Assembly (NCBI GenBank): GCA_009704425.1 | Contig: WLEG01000013.1 | Span: forward strand, 1 to 17,282 | Source of the DNA: Actinomycetota bacterium | GTDB lineage: Bacteria; Actinomycetota; Acidimicrobiia; Acidimicrobiales; Ilumatobacteraceae | Reading direction: 5' to 3' | Length of the DNA: 17,282 bases | In this document: in pieces, positions 1-6,932 of the stretch | Position numbering within the stretch: position 1 is the stretch's first letter | Layout: every line of letters starts with the position of its first letter | Program-made: the position numbers and the translations under genes | The notes under the pieces: model-generated | Databases searched by the model: none | Seen by the model: the letters and a program-made list of their open reading frames with translations, nothing else | Told to the model about the DNA's origin: nothing

Positions 1-410
1 AGGAACTGGAGTCGGTCTCGAACGAGGAGTTCAAGGCCTCGGTTGTGGGTGCCTACGAGCGTGGTGAGCGCTCGGTGTCGTTGCCCCGCCTTCATCGCCT
101 CGCCGAGATCTACAGCGTGCCCACCGAGCAACTGTTGCCCCGTGACCCGACGGGTGGCGTCGATGGGTCGGCCCCGCGCCGCAAGATGGCCGTCGACCTA
201 GGGGCGTTGGCCGCCAAGAAGGGCGCGGCCTACGAGATGCTCGGTCGTTTCCTGTCGATGATCCAGGTTCAGCGCGGTGACTTCAACGGCAAGGTGCTCA
301 CGGTGCGCGCCGACGACGTGCGCGCCATCGCCGCCATGCTGAACGTGGCCACCGAGGACGTGGCCGCCACCTTGGACGACCTCGGTCTGTTGTTCCGGCC
401 GACCGCGTGA
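1..410 (+). CDS. bldD: BldD-family transcriptional regulator with c-di-GMP-type C-terminal domain (partial, 5' end outside window)
   Basis: The reading frame is open from base 3 and enters the window inside an N-terminal helix-turn-helix of the XRE/Cro type, with VVGAYERGERSVSLPRLHRL visible. That stretch resembles the DNA-binding domain of Streptomyces BldD (VVGSYERGDRAV there, from memory). After a short linker, the C-terminal half contains IQVQRGDFNGKVLTVRADD at about 264-317. This preserves the BldD c-di-GMP signature RGD-X8-RxxD, with R-G-D at 273-281 and R-A-D-D at 306-317. In Streptomyces, BldD bound to a c-di-GMP tetramer represses sporulation genes. Here the target genes are unknown and the role is inferred as c-di-GMP-responsive regulation. 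The internal GTG at 45 is not the real start, because the HTH continues upstream of it. The TGA (408-410) overlaps the start of hemW. Family assignment is fairly firm; strict orthology is not proven. Confidence 0.85.
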   Translation, partial: ELESVSNEEFKASVVGAYERGERSVSLPRLHRLAEIYSVPTEQLLPRDPTGGVDGSAPRRKMAVDLGALAAKKGAAYEMLGRFLSMIQVQRGDFNGKVLTVRADDVRAIAAMLNVATEDVAATLDDLGLLFRPTA

Positions 411-1486
411 TGAAGGCATCGGCCGACTTCGGGGTGTACGTGCACATCCCGTTCTGTCGTCATCGTTGCGACTATTGCGCGTTCGCCACCTTCACCGACC
501 GCGACGACGTGATTCCGGCGTATTTGAACGCTCTGTCCACCGAGATCGCCCGTGCGGTGGAGGCCGGTATGCCGCGGGCCACGTCGATCTTCGTGGGTGG
601 TGGCACCCCCACCCGCGTGCCGCCGGGATCCTTGATGCACGCGTTGAGCGGAATCCCGCGAACGGATGATTGCGAATTCACCGTCGAGTGCAACCCCGAC
701 GACGTCACGACCGAGATGATGCGTACGTTCGCCGACGGGGGAGTGAACCGGGTGAGTTTCGGCGTGCAGTCGATGCAGGATCACGTGTTGAAGTCGTTGG
801 GTCGCACGCACGATCCGGCCAACGTGGTGAGGGCGATGACCTTCGCCCGCGACGCGGGACTGCACGACATCAACCTCGACATCATCTACGGGGTTCATGG
901 CGAGTCGCTGGACGACTGGCGGCGAACGGTGACTGCCACTCTCGAATTGCAACCGACCCATGTGTCGGCGTACGGCTTGACCGTGGAGGCCGGCACGCCG
1001 TTGGCCGACGATCCCGACCGACATCCCGACGACGACGTGCAGGCCGAGATGTACGAGTTGGTCGACGATCTGCTGTCGGCGGCGGGCATGGCGAACTACG
1101 AGGTCTCGAATTGGGCCGTGCCCGGACACGAATGCCGTCACAATCGCGTGTACTGGTCGCAGGGCGATTACCTGGGTTTCGGCAGCGCGTCCCATTCGCA
1201 CCGCGATGGTCGACGATGGTGGAACGTGCGTACGCCGGAGCGTTTCATCGAGGCGATCGGTGGCGGTCGCAGCGCGGAGTCGGCGGGGGAGACCCTGGAC
1301 TCCGAGGCGCGTCGCATCGAGGGACTTCAGTTGTCCCTGCGAACCACCGCCGGCGTGCCGGTGGAGGCCTTCGATGCCGCCGACGTGGAGATGATGGGCG
1401 AGTTGTTGGCGGTCGAGGGCGGACGGGCCCGATTGACGCGGGCCGGGCGCTTGTTGGCCAACGAAGTGGCCCTGCGTTTGAGGTGA
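410..1486 (+). CDS. hemW: HemW-like radical SAM protein (heme chaperone; coproporphyrinogen III oxidase-like)
   Basis: A radical SAM protein of about 358 residues. The cluster-binding motif CRHRCDYC (CxxxCxxC) lies near residues 16-23, followed by the SAM-binding GGGTPT. Further on come SFGVQSMQ, the NLDIIYG segment, NYEVSNWA, and CRHNRVYW with GFGSASHSH, all in the order expected for HemW. HemW proteins bind heme and a 4Fe-4S cluster and help deliver heme; they lack true oxygen-independent coproporphyrinogen oxidase activity. The cysteine motif here is CxxxCxxCAF rather than the CxxxCxxCxC of genuine HemN, which favours HemW. The start is either GTG at 407 or ATG at 410, within GTGATGA, and either overlaps the stop of the bldD-like gene, implying translational coupling. 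No clear Shine-Dalgarno is visible. Length is close to the usual 370-380 residues. Confidence 0.9.
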   Translation: MKASADFGVYVHIPFCRHRCDYCAFATFTDRDDVIPAYLNALSTEIARAVEAGMPRATSIFVGGGTPTRVPPGSLMHALSGIPRTDDCEFTVECNPDDVTTEMMRTFADGGVNRVSFGVQSMQDHVLKSLGRTHDPANVVRAMTFARDAGLHDINLDIIYGVHGESLDDWRRTVTATLELQPTHVSAYGLTVEAGTPLADDPDRHPDDDVQAEMYELVDDLLSAAGMANYEVSNWAVPGHECRHNRVYWSQGDYLGFGSASHSHRDGRRWWNVRTPERFIEAIGGGRSAESAGETLDSEARRIEGLQLSLRTTAGVPVEAFDAADVEMMGELLAVEGGRARLTRAGRLLANEVALRLR

Positions 1487-1539
1487 TGCCGCCGAATCGG
1501 CCCTCGGGGGTCGAAGGTGGGGCCCGAAGGTTGTGGGGC

Positions 1540-1545
1540 TAGGCT
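1540..1545 (+). promoter_or_regulatory. Probable -10 box of the tRNA-Val gene
   Basis: TAGGCT fits the actinobacterial -10 consensus TANNNT. It ends 12 bases before the first base of the mature tRNA, so transcription would begin about 1552. I see no TTGACA-like -35 at the proper distance. The same hexamer recurs just upstream of the acyltransferase gene at 4908. Confidence 0.5.
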
Positions 1546-1557
1546 GAAGGGGCTTTC

Positions 1558-1634
1558 GGGCGTGTAGCTCAGTTGGTTAGAGCGCCACCATGACACGGTG
1601 GAGGTCCCGGGTTCGAGTCCCGTCACGCCCACCA
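1558..1634 (+). tRNA. tRNA-Val (anticodon GAC)
   Basis: A complete cloverleaf can be drawn. The acceptor stem GGGCGTG pairs with CACGCCC, and the D stem GCTC pairs with GAGC around an AGTTGGTTA loop. The anticodon stem CCACC/GGTGG encloses the loop ATGACAC, giving anticodon GAC, which reads GUC and GUU (valine). The variable loop is AGGTC and the T loop is TTCGAGT, followed by discriminator A and a genome-encoded CCA at 1632-1634. The outermost T-stem pair (49-65) is a C-U mismatch; the other four T-stem pairs are sound. The gene stands alone between hemW and a convergent surface-protein gene. Confidence 0.95.
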
Positions 1635-1664
1635 TTTCCGTGCCTTTGGGGGTAGGAGTTCCGA

Positions 1665-3587
1665 TCAGGCGTTGCGGCGCCGCGCCACCACGATCGCACC
1701 GATGCCGACGAGCAACACCCACAGGGCCACCTGTGCACCACCGTCCCCGCGTGAGGAACCGGTGGCGGGCAAGGTGAGTGCGGTCACCGTGATCGACTGC
1801 GTGAAGCCGATACCGCTTCCCGGCGCGTACACGGCGAGTGTGTGCGTGCCCGAGGTGAGGTTCGTGGGAAGGTTGCCCGTGAGCGTCACCACTCCTTGGG
1901 CGTTCGCGTAGCCCGATCCGATCACCTGCGGCGTGGACGCGACCACCAACTGCACGTACTCGAAGGGCGTGAATCCGCCGAACGACACGGTGATGGCCTC
2001 ACCGGTGTCGATCGAGTTGTCGGCCACGATCGGCGTCGGAGCCGGAGGTAACGCGCGAACCGTGTCGAGGGCCGGCGGGGGAAGAGTGGTCGAGGGAGCG
2101 ACCGTGCTCGAGGTCGGCAGCGTGGTGGCGGGCAATGTGGTGGTCGCCGGAGGGGCTTCGTTGGAACTCATCACGAAGATCTCGTCGTTGCCGGAGCTCA
2201 ATGTGAATCGCCCACCGACGGTGCACAGGCCGCCCGATGTGCAGGACACGGCCTTGATGTACCCCGGCCGACGGCTGGCGCCGGATCCCGTCGCGTACAC
2301 CACGGGTCTGGCAGTCCCCCAGACTCCACCGACCGACGTGGTCGTGAAGGCTTCGTTCGCGCCATCGGTGTTCCGGAAGTAGCCGGTGGCGGTGCACGAT
2401 CCCGCCGATCCACAGGAGACCATGGACAGGGTCGTCGTCGTCGAGTTCTGTGCATCGGCGGGGAAGGAAACCTGTTGCGTCTGTTCCCAGACTCCGTCCA
2501 CGGACGTGATCCGGATTGCGTACGTTCTGCCACCGGAGTACCGGTTTCCGACCGCAGTGCAATTGCCGGCCGACGTGCACGACAGGGAGTCGAGCCCGGA
2601 ACCGGCTTCCAGCGTGTGGGCCGTCGACCACACTCCACCGTCGGACGAGACGGCGTAGCCCCGATAGGCGCCGGTGGTGTCGGCGAAGTAACCGACGACC
2701 GTACAGTTGTCGTTCGATGGGCACGAGACATCTTGGGCCTCGGCCTCGGCGCGCGTGTTGAGGGTGTTCGGCGGGAAGACGACGGTTCTCGCCGTCGACC
2801 AGGTTCCGTCGACCGAACTGACGGTGAACCCCTGGTAGTCGCCGTCTCCCTCGTAGTAGAAACCGACCGCGGTGCAGTTTCCGGGGGAGGAACACGAGAC
2901 CTTCTTCAGTACGGCGTAGTGCTGGGCCGGCACCGTTCCGTTCGGGAAGTCGACCGCGATCGGAGCGCCCCAGGAGCCGGCGGTCGAGGTCACGACCAAG
3001 GGTTTGGTGCTGGCGTCCGAGCTCGCATAGTGGCCGACCGCGGTGCAGCTGCCCACCGACGGGCACGAGACACTGAGCAACTTGGCGTCCCGGTACGTGT
3101 TCTGGGCTCCCGCGGGGAACGCCACGAGAGTGGCGTGGGTCCACGTGCCATTGGACGACTGCGTGATGAACGGCTGGTTGCGATAGTCCGCGTCCGCAAA
3201 TCTGCCAACGGCGGCGCAGTTACCGGCTGACGCGCACGAAACGCTCAGAAGTTCGCTTTCACCCGACGGATTCCGGATGCCATCTACAAAGGTGGTGGGT
3301 CTGGCTCGACTCCACACACCATTGACGGACGACATGGTGAACGCTTGTTGATAGGTGGACGGATTCGTGAATTCCCCGACGGCGGTGCAGTTCCCGGCGG
3401 ATGAGCACACGATGCTCTTCACCTCTCCGCCACCGTTCTCCGAATGGGCGCCGTCGTTGTGCGTCACGATCGTCCCGTCACCCCACACCGGCTCAGCCGT
3501 GGCTGACGAGGATGACGGCGCCAGGAACGACGCGCCGATCAGGGTAAGCACGATCGTCGTGAGCGACTTGGTGAGATGCGATTTCAT
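1665..3587 (-). CDS. LPxTG cell-wall-anchored surface protein with eight CxxxxxxC/W repeats (predicted beta-propeller)
   Basis: A 640-residue exported protein. I chose ATG at 3587 because it gives a clean signal peptide (KSHLTK, a hydrophobic core, then SSSSATAEP) and has GAGGAG five bases upstream (3593-3598). Residues 35-476 hold eight copies of a repeat of roughly 57 residues. Each has SCxSxGNCTAVG near its start and GxWSxARxVxFP near its end. Residues 477-520 form a Thr/Pro-rich stalk. About 524-604 is an Ig-like beta domain seen in other actinobacterial surface proteins. The C-terminus is a textbook sortase signal: LPATG at 606-610, a hydrophobic segment, then RRRNA. Function is unknown; binding or adhesion at the cell surface is a guess. 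The Cys pairs could form disulfides outside the cell. No sortase gene lies in the window. It is convergent with the tRNA and divergent from the gene at 3738. Confidence 0.85.
   Translation of the reverse strand: MKSHLTKSLTTIVLTLIGASFLAPSSSSATAEPVWGDGTIVTHNDGAHSENGGGEVKSIVCSSAGNCTAVGEFTNPSTYQQAFTMSSVNGVWSRARPTTFVDGIRNPSGESELLSVSCASAGNCAAVGRFADADYRNQPFITQSSNGTWTHATLVAFPAGAQNTYRDAKLLSVSCPSVGSCTAVGHYASSDASTKPLVVTSTAGSWGAPIAVDFPNGTVPAQHYAVLKKVSCSSPGNCTAVGFYYEGDGDYQGFTVSSVDGTWSTARTVVFPPNTLNTRAEAEAQDVSCPSNDNCTVVGYFADTTGAYRGYAVSSDGGVWSTAHTLEAGSGLDSLSCTSAGNCTAVGNRYSGGRTYAIRITSVDGVWEQTQQVSFPADAQNSTTTTLSMVSCGSAGSCTATGYFRNTDGANEAFTTTSVGGVWGTARPVVYATGSGASRRPGYIKAVSCTSGGLCTVGGRFTLSSGNDEIFVMSSNEAPPATTTLPATTLPTSSTVAPSTTLPPPALDTVRALPPAPTPIVADNSIDTGEAITVSFGGFTPFEYVQLVVASTPQVIGSGYANAQGVVTLTGNLPTNLTSGTHTLAVYAPGSGIGFTQSITVTALTLPATGSSRGDGGAQVALWVLLVGIGAIVVARRRNA
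2160..3485 (-). repeat. Eight-unit protein repeat within the LPxTG protein
   Basis: Tryptophans fall at residues 35, 92, 149, 206, 263, 320, 367 and 423. Cys pairs start at 61, 118, 175, 232, 289, 337, 392 and 449, each C-x6-C. The period is exactly 57 residues for most units and 47-48 for one. The first W unit (EPVWGDGTIV) lacks a preceding Cys pair and the last Cys pair lacks a following W unit, so the two ends complement each other. That is the pattern expected of a propeller closed by its N-terminal strand. Nucleotide identity between units is low, so the repeat is old. Confidence 0.85.
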
Positions 3588-3592
3588 CACGA

Positions 3593-3598
3593 CTCCTC
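3593..3598 (-). promoter_or_regulatory. Shine-Dalgarno of the LPxTG protein gene
   Basis: GAGGAG on the minus strand lies five bases before ATG at 3587. It is one of the few clear ribosome-binding sites in the window and settles the start against the longer frame that runs back to 3878. Confidence 0.7.
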
Positions 3599-3632
3599 GG
3601 GAAATAGGCGAACTCGAACATCCGCTCCTCAG

Positions 3633-3638
3633 AGAATA
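3633..3638 (-). promoter_or_regulatory. Possible -10 box for the LPxTG protein gene
   Basis: TATTCT on the minus strand matches TANNNT. It would give a 5' leader of about 40 bases containing the Shine-Dalgarno. No recognisable -35 lies 16-18 bases upstream, so this is tentative. The 150-base divergent region 3588-3737 otherwise shows no strong palindrome. Confidence 0.3.
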
Positions 3639-3737
3639 GGTGTCGTGGGGGTCCTGGCCCGAGACGGCACCCTCGAGGTCGTCGACATCCTCATGGAAGA
3701 AGGTCTCAGAGGTCGTGGGATTCGCCACAATGGAGGT

Positions 3738-4871
3738 GTGACACGCTCGGATGTTCGACGTTGGTTGCTTCTCACCCTTTCGGTCGTCGTCCTCGTGCCG
3801 ACGGCGGGGATGGCGCTCGCCGTGGTGAACAGCGACGAGCCGGCGTTGCAGACCGCGGCCACCTGGGCGCGGAATCACGGATTCTCGAAGATGGTCGATC
3901 GGCTCGAGATGTGGCGTTACGACGGAGAGCCCTCCACCGAGTTGGCCGACGACTTGGCCCTTGCCGACGGTTTGGTCACCACCACGTCGTTGTCTTCCAC
4001 GCCAACCACGTCGGTTGCGCCGGTGTCGGCCGCTCCGACGACCACCACGACGACCTATGCGCCGACTCCTCTACGAACCGCACAGGAGGTGCCTCTCGAC
4101 GGCGAGGGTCGTTGGATCCCGGTGGCGGCGGTGGAGGGCCGCAACGTGATGTGGGCCACGTCGACCCGACCGTTGCGCGAGTACGGCTCGGTGCGCGCCA
4201 CCTTCGTGCGCATCGACCAGAGCGAACTGCGTTTCGGTTTGTACAACGGAACCCAGACTCCGGGCGGGCGGGACTGGGTGAACGGACACAAGGTGGCCGA
4301 AGAGGATCTGCCCGATCTCATGGTCGCCTTCAACGGTGGTTTCCGGTTCGAACATCTCGACGGGGGGTATTTCACCGAGGGCCGCGAGGTGAAACCGTTG
4401 GTGGACGGTCAAGGAACGATCGCCATCGACCGCGACGGCCGAATCACGATCGGCATGTACGGACGGGACCTCACGAACGACGGCACATGGGTCAGTATCC
4501 GCCAGAACCTTCCGCTGATGATCGACGACAACGTCAGCATCGTCGACCTCTATCGCGACGATGAATGGGGCGTGGCCAAGGGTGGAGAAGTGGTGGTCTT
4601 CCGCTCGGCTCTGTGCTCGCTCGACGACGGGATGTTGATGTACGTCGCGGCCGGTGACGTGGGTATCGGCGATTTCGCGCGCATCCTCGTCGACGTCGGT
4701 TGCCGGAAAGCCGTGCAGTTGGACGTCAACGGAACCTGGCCCCAGATCGCCGTGTATCTGGGATTCGGAACCACGGATCGAAGTGGCATCGTGCTCGACA
4801 GCCGCATGCGAAACGCCGACCGGTACATCAACGGCACCGAAAAGGACTTCATCGCCGGATTCGTACGTTGA
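3738..4871 (+). CDS. Membrane-anchored phosphodiester glycosidase-like (NAGPA/DUF2233) protein
   Basis: A protein of 377 residues from GTG 3738. It has one N-terminal hydrophobic segment after RRW (about residues 10-30; signal anchor or signal peptide), a helical stretch, and a Thr/Pro-rich linker at about 80-112. The C-terminal domain (about 125-375) contains AFNGGF (197-202), GTIAIDRDGRITIG (226-239) and QLDVNGTWP (327-335). These match the order of motifs in the phosphodiester glycosidase family, whose founder uncovers mannose-6-phosphate; bacterial members are thought to act on envelope phosphodiester sugars. The substrate here is unknown. The start is not certain. GGAGG lies only one base before GTG 3738, too close for a normal Shine-Dalgarno. 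CACAAT at 3726-3731 could be a leaderless -10. ATG 3693 is an in-frame alternative but would place 15 extra polar residues before the hydrophobic segment. It is followed after 36 bases by an O-acyltransferase. Confidence 0.75.
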   Translation: MTRSDVRRWLLLTLSVVVLVPTAGMALAVVNSDEPALQTAATWARNHGFSKMVDRLEMWRYDGEPSTELADDLALADGLVTTTSLSSTPTTSVAPVSAAPTTTTTTYAPTPLRTAQEVPLDGEGRWIPVAAVEGRNVMWATSTRPLREYGSVRATFVRIDQSELRFGLYNGTQTPGGRDWVNGHKVAEEDLPDLMVAFNGGFRFEHLDGGYFTEGREVKPLVDGQGTIAIDRDGRITIGMYGRDLTNDGTWVSIRQNLPLMIDDNVSIVDLYRDDEWGVAKGGEVVVFRSALCSLDDGMLMYVAAGDVGIGDFARILVDVGCRKAVQLDVNGTWPQIAVYLGFGTTDRSGIVLDSRMRNADRYINGTEKDFIAGFVR

Positions 4872-4894
4872 CGGATCGGTTCCGGGGTCGTCGT

Positions 4895-4900
4895 TAGGCT
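4895..4900 (+). promoter_or_regulatory. Probable -10 box for leaderless transcription of the acyltransferase gene
   Basis: TAGGCT ends seven bases before GTG 4908, placing the expected transcription start at or next to the start codon. No Shine-Dalgarno is visible. TTGACG at 4868-4873 resembles a -35 and overlaps the stop codon of the previous gene, but the spacer would be 21 bases, which is too long. The gene may therefore also be read through from upstream. Confidence 0.45.
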
Positions 4901-4907
4901 CGACGAG

Positions 4908-6932
4908 GTGCACAGGTCCGACCATCAGAAGTTGGCGGAGATCGAGGGACTGCGCGCGGTGGCGGTCGTGTTGGTGGTGCTGTACCACCTGGGAATCGAC
5001 GTCGTCTCCGGTGGCTACGTCGGTGTCGACGTCTTCTTCGTGGTGTCGGGATTCCTCATCACCGGACTTCTGTTGCGTGAGGCGGACGCGGAGGGCCGAA
5101 TCTCGCTGGCGGCTTTCTGGGCCCGGCGCATGCGACGCATCGTGCCCTTGGCCGCCTTGGTGGCCTTCACGACGGTGGTCGTCGGACTTTCGATACTGGA
5201 ACCCGACCGGGATCGAGAGCTCATTCAGGTGGGCCTCGGCGCGGTGGGCTTTTGCGCCAACCTGGTTCTTCACTCGCTCTTGGGCGACTATCTCTCCGGC
5301 ATGGTGAATCCCTCGCCGCTGCAGCACTACTGGTCGCTCGGCGTGGAGGAGCAGTTCTACGTGGCGTGGCCGCTGGCCGTGTTCGTGATCGTGCGTCTGG
5401 CGCGGCGGTGGTGGCGTCCGGCCTTGCGCGCATTCGTCGTCGTCGGGATCGGGGCATCGCTCTGGGCGTCGATCGAACACGCGCGCCCGGGGGCGTCCTC
5501 GGGGTTCTTCCTGCCGCAGGCGAGGGCCTGGGAAATCATGCTCGGTTCGCTGCTGGCCTTCGCCTCCGTCGGTGTCGCCCGTCTTCCGGTCGGCGCACGG
5601 GCCGCAATCGGTTGGATCGGTCTCGCGATGGTGGGGGTGGCGTCCTGCACCTACGACGCCGAGACGGTTTTCCCGGGTGTCGCGGCACTCCTTCCCGTGC
5701 TCGGTGCGGTTGGGATCATCGCCGCCGGCGACACGGCGACGGGTCCGATCATCTTGTTGCGCCATCGATCGCTGCAGTACCTCGGATCGGTCAGCTTCGC
5801 TCTGTACCTGTGGCACTGGCCCTTGATCGTCTTCTACGTGCACCTCCACGGCGAGCCGGATTGGTCGGGACGCGCCGTCATCATCGCGATCGCGTTGTTG
5901 CTCGCCGAGGCGAGTCGGCGATGGGTGGAGAACCCCGTGCGTTGGAACACGTGGCTCTCGTTGCGGCCGCTGCGATCCATCGGTGCCGGTCTGGTGGCGA
6001 CCGGTCTGCTTCTGGGGGCGGGAGTCGTGGCGTTGGGAGCCACTCCGACGTCGTCGACGGGCGTCGCGTCGTTCGCGCCGCTGACGACGTCGGTCACCAC
6101 GAGCACCGTCGCCGTGCCGGTCGCGACGACGACACCCGCCGCCGTGGTGTCGAATGCTCCGACCACGACCGCTCCGCCTCCCGAGCCGCGCCGGGTGCGC
6201 GCCTATCTGCTCGGAGACTCGACGATGGCCGTCATGCGCTGGTTCGAGCAGGGACAGGTGGCACTACGCGGCTTCGACTACGTCATGGACGCCGAGGGTT
6301 GTCGGCGTCTCTACTACCAGTCCTGCGAATCGCGCGAGTTACGCGTGCCCGACGAGGCGGTCGATGTGATTCCAACCATCGACGTCACGCAGTACGACGT
6401 GCTGGTGGTGATGGTCGGCTATCACAGTCGTCCGGGAAGCTTCGAGAAAGAACTCGTCGCGGTTGGTGAGGCGCTGGCGGCCACCGGATTGCCCGTGATC
6501 TTCGTGAATTACAAGGAATCGATGACCTTCCCCGAAGCGGGATCGAAGGGCACCCGATCGGTGTACACCGGTTTCAACGAGACGCTCGCCCGACTCGTCG
6601 CCGAGGGACGCATGGGTGACACCCGGATCGCCGATTGGAACCGGTTCACGAACGCGCACCCGGAATGGTTCCGGCCCGACGGCATCCACACCACCATCGT
6701 CGGCGCCGTCGCCCTCGGGTGGTTCCTGTCGATGACGATCGCCGGCATGTTCGACAATCCGTGTCCCTTCGACGGCGAGTATCCGTGCGTCGTCCCCGAC
6801 ATGGATGACGGGTCGATCGACTATCTCGCACGTTTCGGCGTCGAATACACCGACACGCACTGCTACGAGGACCGCGAGGAGCGACGACGCAAGTGTCGGG
6901 AGGATCGTCGGATCACCGCGACGGACTTGTGA
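4908..6932 (+). CDS. Acyltransferase-3 / SGNH two-domain O-acyltransferase (OafA/YrhL family)
   Basis: A 674-residue membrane protein starting at GTG. Residues 10-380 form the acyltransferase-3 domain with about ten membrane segments. Visible motifs are EIEGLRAVAV, the family histidine H27 (LYHLG), GVDVFFVVSGFLIT, FWARRMRRIVPL (70-81), YWSLGVEEQFYVAWPL (141-156) and LYLWHWPLI. A Thr/Pro/Val-rich linker (about 380-428) leads to an SGNH domain with GDS (nucleophile Ser438), a GC pair (464-465) and the D591-G-I-H594 acid/base motif. Such proteins move acyl groups across the membrane onto cell-surface polysaccharide. In the block III position I read VMVGYHSRPGS, with no Asn, unlike the paralogue at 14748. 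The C-terminal 55 residues form an acidic tail with four Cys (619, 627, 652, 663). The last 20 bases overlap the convergent MFS gene. The substrate is unknown. Confidence 0.9.
   Translation: MHRSDHQKLAEIEGLRAVAVVLVVLYHLGIDVVSGGYVGVDVFFVVSGFLITGLLLREADAEGRISLAAFWARRMRRIVPLAALVAFTTVVVGLSILEPDRDRELIQVGLGAVGFCANLVLHSLLGDYLSGMVNPSPLQHYWSLGVEEQFYVAWPLAVFVIVRLARRWWRPALRAFVVVGIGASLWASIEHARPGASSGFFLPQARAWEIMLGSLLAFASVGVARLPVGARAAIGWIGLAMVGVASCTYDAETVFPGVAALLPVLGAVGIIAAGDTATGPIILLRHRSLQYLGSVSFALYLWHWPLIVFYVHLHGEPDWSGRAVIIAIALLLAEASRRWVENPVRWNTWLSLRPLRSIGAGLVATGLLLGAGVVALGATPTSSTGVASFAPLTTSVTTSTVAVPVATTTPAAVVSNAPTTTAPPPEPRRVRAYLLGDSTMAVMRWFEQGQVALRGFDYVMDAEGCRRLYYQSCESRELRVPDEAVDVIPTIDVTQYDVLVVMVGYHSRPGSFEKELVAVGEALAATGLPVIFVNYKESMTFPEAGSKGTRSVYTGFNETLARLVAEGRMGDTRIADWNRFTNAHPEWFRPDGIHTTIVGAVALGWFLSMTIAGMFDNPCPFDGEYPCVVPDMDDGSIDYLARFGVEYTDTHCYEDREERRRKCREDRRITATDL

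Noticed and set aside
410..1486. Genuine oxygen-independent coproporphyrinogen III oxidase (HemN)
   Set aside because: The radical SAM motif is CxxxCxxCAF without the fourth HemN cysteine, and the length fits HemW.
1635..1664. Terminator after the tRNA
   Set aside because: No convincing inverted repeat or T-run lies in the 30 bases before the convergent gene.
3588..3878. 97-residue N-terminal extension of the LPxTG protein
   Set aside because: It would precede a clean signal peptide and pass the Shine-Dalgarno at 3593-3598. It also crosses the start of the divergent gene.
4071..5849. 592-codon minus-strand frame over the glycosidase-like gene and first acyltransferase
   Set aside because: Low-complexity His/Asp/Arg composition spanning two well-supported genes; a GC-driven shadow.
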